A stretch of DNA of 26,620 nucleotides from Botryllus schlosseri (Eukaryota > Chordata > Ascidiacea > Stolidobranchia > Styelidae). Below the pieces are notes generated by a model. It did not search any database. It was not told the DNA's origin and saw only the letters and a list, made by a program, of their open reading frames with translations. Where the stretch lies: NCBI GenBank assembly GCA_000444245.1, contig ATSW01007954.1, forward strand, positions 1 through 26,620, read 5' to 3'. The position numbers were made by a program, and so were the translations under genes. Positions 19,950-26,620 of the stretch are shown here, piece after piece. Each line of letters begins with the position of its first letter. The first letter of the stretch is position 1.

Positions 19950-20236
19950 TCCTCACGTAGCCTGACTTTATATATCCGCAATTGGCGGTCGCCACTATAC
20001 GTTTCATACCGTACACCATCGGTTTCTGAAGTAGATAGAGCTTTGCTTTCAATACTGAAACAGTTCCCTTTGATATGTTGCGATATTCTACTATAGTTGC
20101 GTGATATATTTTATGCTTTATTCAGAACTTCCACAGTTTTGTGATAGATGTATAGTAGTTTAGATATTGCCTTCACTTGCGAAGTCTCGCGGCTACCGTT
20201 ATCATCACAAAGCCTTCGAACCACAGTCGAGAGGTT
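19950..20236 (+). promoter_or_regulatory. 5' flank of the U3 zinc-finger gene
   Basis: This flank is similar to U1 595-1365 but shorter. It lacks the equivalent of 614-686, which includes the candidate intron, and the 416-bp element. A CTTTATATATCC tract at about 19966-19977 could serve as a TATA box about 260 bases before the ATG. That reading is speculative. Confidence 0.3.
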
Positions 20237-21862
20237 ATGGCGAGGAAGCGGAAATTCACCATGCATTCGCATCGTCACAATGATAGCAAAAACCATTCCG
20301 GCGAAATTTGCGGAAAAGAGTTTACCAACAGTGCTGCGGTGAAACGGCACTCGAATATTCATGTGACTGTTCCGGAACACATATGTGAAATATGCGGTAT
20401 AGAATTCATTGAGAAGGCTAGGATGAAAAAGCACATGAAAATTCACGTATCTGTACCTGGGCATATATGTGAAATATGCGGTAAAAAATTTATTGAGATT
20501 GGTGCGATGAATGGACACATGAAAATTCACGTGGGTCTTCCTGAGCATATATGTGAAATATGCGGTAAAATATTTACTCAGAATGATGCGTTGAAAAAAC
20601 ATATGAAATGTCATGTGGGTGTTACTGAGCATATATGTGAAATATGTGGTAAAGCATTTACTCGGAATGATTATTTAAAAATACACATAAAACGTCATTT
20701 GGATGCTCCTGAGCTCAAATGTGAAATATGCGGGAAAGAGTTTAAACAAAGGCCATCTTTAAAATATCATCTGAAAATATTTCACGTCGGCGTGAAAAAG
20801 TTTGTTTGCAAGATTTGTGGCAAAGCATTTGGTTACAATCGTAGCATGGAAAAACACATGCTAATAATTCATACCGCGGACCACAGAGAATATCGATGTG
20901 ATATGGGGGGAAAGGATTTTCGAACCGACTCCATTTTCAAAAGATATCCAAAAGTTCACAGCGATGTCAAACACACGTGCTCGGTATGCAATAAGGAATT
21001 AGGAGACAAACGTAATTTGCGGAGGCACCTACGATCGCATTTGGGTATAAAGAACTTCGTATGTCAGATTTGCGACAAAGCCTTTGTCAGCAGTTCGGAG
21101 TTGTGTAGCCACATGAACATCCATTATGATATCAAAGAATACGTTTGTCATGTATGCGGAAAAGAGTATCGTTGTAAAGCTTCAATTGCAAGACATGCAG
21201 CAATTCACAGCGGCATGGAGCTATATCCATGTACGATATGCCAGAAGAAATTCTACTACAAAGCCGATCTAAGAAGACACTTGCAAACTCATACTGTCGA
21301 TAAAAGAAATATTGAGTGTGAAATTTGTGGAAAATTGTTCACTGCAAATGCTTATCTGAGATTCCACATGAAAAGACATACCGCCTCGAAGGAATACAGA
21401 TGTGCAATTTGCGGGATGGCGTTTCGTACTAAGTCTGATATGAAAAGACACATGGAAACCCATAGCGTCGCTAGACAACATCGATGCGATATTTGCGATA
21501 AGGCATTTCGTTGCGAGAGGACTTTAAGATATCATCTCCACGTTCATTCCAGTGTGAGGGAATTTGAATGCGAGATATGTGGGAAAGCATATGCTCGCCT
21601 TCCGAGTCTGAGAGTTCATATGAACCTTCATACACACGACAAAGTGTATGGTTGCGATATCTGCGGGATGCAATTTCCAGTCAAGTCTTCATCGCAATCG
21701 CACATCCGAATGCATTTAGGCATAAAAGATTTTGTGTGCGAGGTGTGCGGAAAAGCATTTACCACAAATTCTGTGCTGAAATCTCACACGAAGACGCATC
21801 TCGATTCGAGAGACTTCAAATGCAATGTGCGAAATAAGTATTTCGTTTCAAACGTAGCCTAA
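20237..21862 (+). CDS. C2H2 zinc-finger protein, 18 fingers (U3 copy)
   Basis: The gene encodes 541 residues in one open frame from ATG 20237 (GGTTATGG). It is homologous to U1 and starts with the same basic MARKRKF. Eighteen fingers can be counted. Finger 1 has Gly for its first Cys. Finger 8 has lost its second Cys (CDMGG) and first His (Tyr), so about 16 should bind zinc. There are two more N-terminal fingers than in U1, in near-identical 84-bp steps (GCATATATGTGAAATATG at 20461, 20545 and 20629). Near the end one finger is lost: finger 17 joins the front of U1 finger 15 to the back of U1 finger 16. The last residues (FKCNVRNKYF) are a truncated finger. No TGEKP linkers and no visible effector domain. 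Probably a nuclear DNA-binding protein. Confidence 0.9.
   Translation: MARKRKFTMHSHRHNDSKNHSGEICGKEFTNSAAVKRHSNIHVTVPEHICEICGIEFIEKARMKKHMKIHVSVPGHICEICGKKFIEIGAMNGHMKIHVGLPEHICEICGKIFTQNDALKKHMKCHVGVTEHICEICGKAFTRNDYLKIHIKRHLDAPELKCEICGKEFKQRPSLKYHLKIFHVGVKKFVCKICGKAFGYNRSMEKHMLIIHTADHREYRCDMGGKDFRTDSIFKRYPKVHSDVKHTCSVCNKELGDKRNLRRHLRSHLGIKNFVCQICDKAFVSSSELCSHMNIHYDIKEYVCHVCGKEYRCKASIARHAAIHSGMELYPCTICQKKFYYKADLRRHLQTHTVDKRNIECEICGKLFTANAYLRFHMKRHTASKEYRCAICGMAFRTKSDMKRHMETHSVARQHRCDICDKAFRCERTLRYHLHVHSSVREFECEICGKAYARLPSLRVHMNLHTHDKVYGCDICGMQFPVKSSSQSHIRMHLGIKDFVCEVCGKAFTTNSVLKSHTKTHLDSRDFKCNVRNKYFVSNVA
20461..20712 (+). repeat. 84-bp finger-coding tandem repeat in the U3 gene
   Basis: Three successive 84-bp units, one finger plus linker each, begin with nearly the same 30 bases at 20461, 20545 and 20629. 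They encode fingers 3 to 5. U1 has one fewer pair here and U2 fewer still. This indicates recent unequal exchange or slippage inside the coding sequence that preserves frame. Confidence 0.8.
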
Positions 21863-22008
21863 AGCCCGCATTCGAAATCATGTCGATGTATTTCATGTGC
21901 TAGATATGTGGGAAAGGTTTTACTCTCAATAGTAACATGAAAAGAGATGTGGTCAAAGTAGTTGGCGTTGATACTCAAGTAGTAATCACGCCGTAGGTTC
22001 CTACTCAG

Positions 22009-22591
22009 CAGGGTTGTAACCAAGTCACAAGGCTCCGAGTCACAAGTCAATCTCACTTTTATATTTTTGACTCGAGTCAAGTCGAGTCATTTTCAATTCC
22101 CACCGAGTCAAGTCCGAGTCCAAGTCAGCGAACAGAGGATCGAGTCCGAGTCATGGTATTATGAATCGAGTCGGAGTCCAAGTCATTGTGTTGACTGCTC
22201 AGTTTCCCGTTAAAGTCTTCCTAAACCCACTTTTTAACTCTGTTTGGTGATATTGAATGGTTTGCATTTATAATATATCAATTTTCCTCACTTTTAGCAG
22301 TTTCTGGTCGCATTTTCAAGCACCAGTACCAACAAACGAAATCCCAATAGTGTGTTGGCTTCGAAATTACGATGAAATGTCGGTCTTCGCCATCTGAATC
22401 TCGAGTCAATGACTTGCTTCGAGTCATGCGCAATGACTCGAGTCCAAGTCGAGTCAATACACAGATTGACTCGAGTCGAGTCGAGTCATTTCCGTATTTT
22501 GAGAAAATGACTCGAGTCGAGTCGAGTCATCTGAAAATCGTGACGTGAGTCTGACTCGAGTCGAGTCATGACTCGAGTCATTACAACCCTG
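22009..22591. mobile_element. Non-autonomous hAT element, 583 bp, U3 only
   Basis: The element has terminal inverted repeats CAGGGTTGTAA and an exact 8-bp target duplication CTACTCAG at 22001-22008 and 22592-22599. U1 and U2 have the empty site (CCTACTCAATG). Both ends are packed with GACTCGAGTC and CGAGTC repeats in opposing orientations, so the subterminal regions are strongly self-complementary. There is no transposase frame. It depends on a related hAT transposase in trans. Confidence 0.92.
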
Positions 22592-22658
22592 CTACTCAGT
22601 GACAAATAGAAGTAACGATTTTTAGGACTCCTCGAGAGTACTTCAAATGGATATAGAA

Positions 22659-23975
22659 CAGGGATTCTCAACCTGGCGCGGGAGGCTCTCAGGGGGGGGG
22701 GGGCGCGAGAAATTTTTGTCAATATTGTCAATGTCTGTAGACATGTATTTCACAACCATTCTGAAGATACGATTATTGAAGATTAAACTTACTTCGTATT
22801 CTAGAAAGGTTGACAAACTCAAACTCCAGCAGTCGCGCTCAACGGAGTATTAGGCTGACTTCAACTTTATTTGAGCAAATTTTTGATATTCTTTGAAGAT
22901 TTAGAGAAATTCCTACGTGCAAGTCATTCATTACTTTATAGCTTTGACAGTAGCCTAAATCTCTGTGCGCTAGGTAGCTGTTGTTGATAGCTGGCTAACT
23001 GCACTGCCTAAAACAGACTTAGATGCAATATAGGTTGCCCGGTTTCGCCCTCAATTTGGCTATAAATCGACACAATTTAGTTCATTTCCAAAACTGATCA
23101 AATTTAGCATGGCAGGACAGAACGACGCCGTGCACTCTGTAGTCACTACCAGCATCAGGATTAGTCTCAGTGCAACCTACCTTGAAATTAATCGATGTCC
23201 TTTTCAATGTTTTTTTTGTTATTTTCAAACTAGTTAGGGGAAGTTTGTCAGCAATGTAAAAGACTAAACAACTCTAATGCGGATTCAAAATTGGCGTAAG
23301 ATGTATCTTATGTATACTATTATATCAGGGGTGGGCAGCCCGTACGGCCGCATGCGGCCGTAGAAGGGAATTTGTGCGGCCGTCGACGCCTAATTCAATT
23401 AGTATGTGTTGGCAGCCGTAGACATGCAAATTGCAATTACGAATTTACTCCCGAATTTTCGAGAGATTTTATTTGATCTTGAAATTTTCTTCGCGCTCCG
23501 CGCAATTCAACAAGACTTCATTTTTCGATTTTAATGCAGTAGGGCCCTTCTTAATTGGAACAGGAATGGGAATCCTCAAGAAATAACAATTCATTCGCGG
23601 CTCTGAAAAATTTTCTACTCCCGGCAACTATTCTTAACATTGCCGCTCGCGATTTCGGTGCGTACAATAGGCCGTCGTGAAAAGTAGAATAGTCCGGAGT
23701 TCACCGGGAATGGATATGGACAGTTTATCATAGGTATTTTGCGTCCAGATCGTTCATTGCTGGCCACCATTTCACAGTATTTCTTTCTTACACCTGAAAA
23801 TAAACTTCTGTCTGTCTGTCATTGCGGCTATGCCTTGGAATGCGGCCTTAGGCTACATAAGTAATCGAAATGTGGCCATGATTAGCAGAAAGGTTGCCCA
23901 CAACTGTATTAGATGATGTGCTCTTTTTGACATGACGATAGGGGGGCGCGTGTCAAAAAAGGTTGAGAACCGCTG
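22659..23975. mobile_element. Non-autonomous hAT element, 1317 bp, U3 only
   Basis: The ends are CAGGGATTCTCAACC and, in reverse complement, CAGCGGTTCTCAACC. The target duplication is an exact ATATAGAA at 22651-22658 and 23976-23983, a sequence present once in U1 and U2 (GGATATAGAATGTG). A long G tract follows the left end. No transposase was found. It hosts a second hAT insertion at 23326-23906, so the older element itself is about 730 bp. Confidence 0.92.
23326..23906. mobile_element. hAT element nested in another hAT element, 581 bp
   Basis: The ends are CAGGGGTGGGCAGCC and, in reverse complement, CAGTTGTGGGCAACC. The flanks are TATTATAT (23318-23325) and TATTAGAT (23907-23914), an 8-bp duplication with one change. 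The GGCCG-rich tract inside the left end and the GCGGC tract near the right end are typical of this hAT group. There is no transposase frame. It is younger than its host element. Confidence 0.85.
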
Positions 23976-23983
23976 ATATAGAA

Positions 23984-25474
23984 TGTGAATGTATGAGAAG
24001 CACTCGAGTCAGTAATTTCGTAAAGTAGATATATTCACGGGATAACATACTTCTGCAATTGACAAAGATAGCTCGTACTTTCAAAATCATAAAATGCATC
24101 TAATGCAAAATGACTGATGACACCGCACACAGTAGCAATTTCCTGAAATATATTCAGTTACGGTGATACAGGGCTGTTTCCCTCATAACAGTGCTGCAAA
24201 CATATACTAAGATTACTTTATAACTAACAAAAACCTAAGTCTTAAAACGCAAGTATTTTTGCCTACAAATTGTTGAGGGAAGTGAAAGTACTCTAGAAAC
24301 AAAACCAATCCGAATAAAACACCACCTGATATCTTATGTAATACTGCTGCGAAATGAGGACCATGTCATATAAGCTAGCGGAAGTTGCATTAGAGATCAT
24401 TTTTGAAAGCAGATATGGTTTAAACCACTATACCGGAATAGATTGATTGCGTCTTTTGAATTAATACCACGGTAACTAAAATAACGATTGTAAACGTTGA
24501 ACAATTGCCTCCCATTAACTCAAGACAATGACCAAGTCCCAAAAAACACCCGACTGGACTTTCATGCTGCGTGTGAGAGAGATTGATAGATAAGAATTGG
24601 TCGCACCGTTATACTCACGATAGCTGTAATATGTATATATATGCATTGTTCTAAAATTATTGCATTCCTACATATTGGAATTTTATTTATGCCAATAAAG
24701 ATGAAATACCGTTACAGCGGTAACAACTATGAATTCATCGTTGCTGTGGTGTATGTGTATGAAGGACAAGTAATCGTGTGGTCGTCCGTCCAGTCGAAAA
24801 AAGATTCTCGCAGCTACGAAGTAAATGCAAGCAATCTTCTGAAGTCAGGTCAACAATAACAATCGCACATAAACATGCGCATTTCGTTATGCCACCGCGA
24901 AATACAAATGTTGACCCGCGAGATCGGCGGACATGTATTTTGTCAAGCAGGAGATTAATTTCGTACGATTTCACGAATAAAAGATATAGGAAATGCTTCG
25001 AAGCTTATGCAGGAGTAATGAGAATATCTCCAAAAAGTACAGACAATCTTCAAAATAATTGATGGTAAAAATGTAGTTACTTAATCAATGGTGAATTGTT
25101 TTCAATGGCAATACCTTGTACTACTTAGAAAATTCAGACTGGCATTCATAAAACAGACACGCCTTCATGAAGTAATTTGATCTATAGCATTAAATGGATA
25201 TTACCAAGCAAATTCTTTCCACTTTTGAACGTGGTCAAATACGTACAGATTCCCTTCGACTTGGGATTGTTGACAAATAATTAAGAACCTTATTGTGATG
25301 ATGCGATAAGCTACATCATCAAGATATATTTGGGAAATTTTATAACAAAGAGGTGGGGGAATGTGGAGCCCGCGGTCGATTGTTGAGGATCCTACCATAA
25401 ATAGAGAATTTGCGACTTCGAATTGTCGACTTGACCATGTCTCTGTTATCTATATACTTAATTCGTTATGGCGG
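23984..25474. other. U3 3' flank, conserved, no gene recognised
   Basis: This corresponds to U1 from about 3140 to 5480, with deletions. It carries the conserved AATAAA at 24694-24699 and the GAGATCGGCGGACATGTATT stretch that matches U1 near 4650. Frames at 24778-25062 and elsewhere have no recognisable product. Confidence 0.45.
24694..24699 (+). promoter_or_regulatory. Conserved candidate poly(A) signal, U3
   Basis: AATAAA in TGCCAATAAAGATG corresponds to the U2 signal at 15729-15734. Nearby U3 bases have diverged, yet the hexamer is kept. Confidence 0.35.
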
Positions 25475-25483
25475 ATATGTGGC

Positions 25484-25620
25484 TTTCGCTCGAAGACGCC
25501 CACGACCGCCCACGCTGGAGGCGCTTAACAAGGACCCAAAACGGATTATCTTGATGTTCTTTTGTTTACTGTTTTCTTTTGCCCTTTTATTTAATTATTT
25601 AATTGAAAGTCGATATATAT
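25484..25620 (+). mobile_element. 5'-truncated LINE insertion with 9-bp duplication
   Basis: These 137 bases are absent from U1 and bounded by ATATGTGGC at 25475-25483 and 25621-25629. The plus-strand frame SLEDAHDRPRWRRLTR, ending at TGA 25552-25554, resembles the extreme C-terminus of RTE-like non-LTR retrotransposon polyproteins (a DR..WR motif). It is followed by a short 3' tail ending in a TA-rich repeat. This is a typical short, 5'-truncated, target-primed insertion and is no longer mobile. Confidence 0.75.
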
Positions 25621-25629
25621 ATATGTGGC

Positions 25630-26165
25630 GTTGCGTCACTGTTGAAAACTATTCGCCCAATATGTTTATATTGTTTCGCCCATATTATCGTGCTAGTTAC
25701 GCCTGTATGCCCGTTGAATTAATTATTGTAGCATATGTCACCTACTAATCCATTTTATAACGTAAATATAAACAGTAATACACGCTTTGGGTCAGTTTTC
25801 GTTACGTTAGCATTTATAGCGCCAACTAAACAGTTGCAGATTCTATAATAGTCCAATTAGTTACAGCGGCGAATTGTAATGCGTTTGTGGTTCATAATTA
25901 ATTAGACTAGAACAAGAAATAGCTGCATCATAGGGTATTGCGACTAAGAGTTTTCGGTTCAAGAGGCCATGAGTGGCGGATGTTCAGCAGCATGCATGTT
26001 ACATGCCAGAAACGAAAAGTAAGCGATGATATTCGAGCATTCAACGATTACTATTGCGGAAGTATTTGTTACTGAATTGCAATGGGCAACCATGATTCAA
26101 ACCCTAAAGCACTTGTTGGGTCGGGAATAAAGTGATGAATAATGATCAGCCGTTTTTACCGATCA
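25630..26165. other. End of the U3 flank
   Basis: This matches U1 about 5505-6040, from GTTGCGTCAC through GGGTCAGTTTTC, the AATAGCTGCATCAT stretch and GAGGCCATGAGTG to ACCGATCATTT. No gene is recognised. Similarity to U1 ends at about 26165. Confidence 0.55.
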
Positions 26166-26189
26166 TTTCTCCTCTAATCTAAATATCAT

Positions 26190-26360
26190 ATGATCGACCG
26201 AAAAGATCATCGCTCTATCACATATGCCGGACCTGATGTGCGGAACAGTATCCCGCCGGTCATCCGACAGTCGACGAGCATGTCCACATTCAAGTCGAAA
26301 TACAAGCAATTACTACTGAATAAATACAGTCAATCCTCAAGATTACCGGACCACGACTGA
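26190..26360 (+). mobile_element. LINE ORF2 C-terminal fragment
   Basis: The plus-strand frame includes YAGPDVRNSIPPVIRQS, then STFKSKYKQLLL, to TGA 26358-26360. The pattern GP..WNS.P..IR, then S...FK...K..LL, is a well-known C-terminal end of CR1/L2/Rex-type non-LTR retrotransposon ORF2. The usual Trp is Arg here. The open frame is short (56 residues from ATG), so this is a 5'-truncated tail. A pyrimidine-rich 3' part follows to about 26470. Confidence 0.7.
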
Positions 26361-26474
26361 CCTATCGATCTCGCTTCCCTTGACATGCCGCCCTATTTCT
26401 TGTCGCTTTCTTTTTCTATACTATCTTCTTTACTTTCATTCAGTGTGCATGCCTCCTCTTTACATCGCCTAGGC

Positions 26475-26620
26475 CAGTGGTTCCCAACGTGGGCGATATC
26501 GCCCCCCAGGGGGCGATTTGGCGGTCTAGGGGGGCGAAAATAACGAAGGGGGCGATAGGGGGGCGAAAATGGAAGAAGGGGGCGATGGGGGGCGAAAACA
26601 ACGAAGGGGGCGATAGGGGG
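26475..26620 (+). mobile_element. Left end of a hAT element, cut by the window edge
   Basis: The element starts CAGTGGTTCCCAACGTGGG, a classic hAT terminal repeat, followed by a GGCGATATCGCC palindrome. The inside is a minisatellite of GCGAAAA/GGGGGCGAT repeats. The right end is outside the window, so autonomy cannot be judged. Confidence 0.75.
26534..26620 (+). repeat. 29-bp minisatellite inside a hAT end
   Basis: Units start with GCGAAAA at 26534, 26563 and 26592, an exact 29-bp period, and end in a G-rich GGGGGCGATRGG. The array runs off the window edge. Confidence 0.85.

Larger units (their letters stand above)
19950..26165 (+). repeat. Tandem block U3 (third copy of zinc-finger block)
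   Basis: Similarity to U1 starts near 595/19950 and runs to about 6040/26165. The block is swollen by three hAT elements and one LINE insertion, each with an empty site in the sister copies. Finger sequence is more distant from U1 and U2 than those are from each other. A third block B would be expected beyond the window. Confidence 0.8.

Noticed and set aside
22486-22853. Frames at 22486-22731 (minus) and 22647-22853 (plus)
   Set aside because: They run through hAT ends and G tracts and have no protein motif.
1-26620. A CRISPR array, tRNA, rRNA or bacterial operon
   Set aside because: No regularly spaced identical repeats with unique spacers, tRNA-like stem and TTCGA loop context, or rRNA-like sequence were seen. 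The content is eukaryotic.

Overview
This window looks like a piece of an invertebrate animal nuclear genome. It is AT-rich, its genes are sparse, it carries multi-finger C2H2 zinc-finger genes, and it is crowded with short non-autonomous hAT elements, LINE tails, a Penelope-like fragment and a foldback element. A tunicate or a similar soft-bodied invertebrate would fit, but nothing here fixes the species. I saw no bacterial operon, rRNA, tRNA or CRISPR array. A few runs of N mark low-quality assembly.

The main structure is a three-fold tandem array that alternates two kinds of block. Block U carries a single-exon C2H2 zinc-finger gene with long conserved flanks. Block B carries pieces of an unrecognised gene with a signal-peptide-like start and a membrane-anchor-like end. 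The order is U1 (1 to about 6060), spacer, B1 (about 9402-11025), foldback and Penelope debris (11041-12223), U2 (about 12224-15790), spacer, B2 (about 17517-19090), spacer, U3 (about 19950-26165). The original repeated unit was therefore probably U+B.

U1 encodes an intact 497-residue protein with 17 fingers (1366-2859). U3 encodes an intact 541-residue protein with 18 recognisable fingers, two of them degenerate (20237-21862). U2 is a pseudogene of the same gene (13168-14579). All three lack TGEKP linkers. Paired fingers of U1 and U3 differ much more at the four DNA-contact positions than elsewhere, and the number of fingers at the N-terminal end changes in 84-bp steps. This is the pattern expected of a zinc-finger family evolving new DNA targets.

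Mobile elements can be delimited by comparing the copies. They are a 416-bp element in U1 only (822-1237); three hAT elements in U3 only, with 8-bp target duplications (22009-22591; 22659-23975; and 23326-23906 nested in the second); and a 5'-truncated LINE in U3 with a 9-bp duplication (25484-25620). Another LINE tail (26190-26360) and the start of a hAT element with a 29-bp minisatellite (26475 to the window end) close the window. The U1 3' flank also holds the C-terminal dimerisation segment of a hAT transposase (3485-3649).

The left edge of U2 abuts a hairpin of two 141-bp Penelope-like fragments in opposite orientation. Next to this lies a foldback element built of about 41-bp repeats. 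The stretches 6060-9400, 15790-17515 and 19090-19950 hold nothing I can assign, apart from a diverged 290-bp tandem repeat near 7130-7590.
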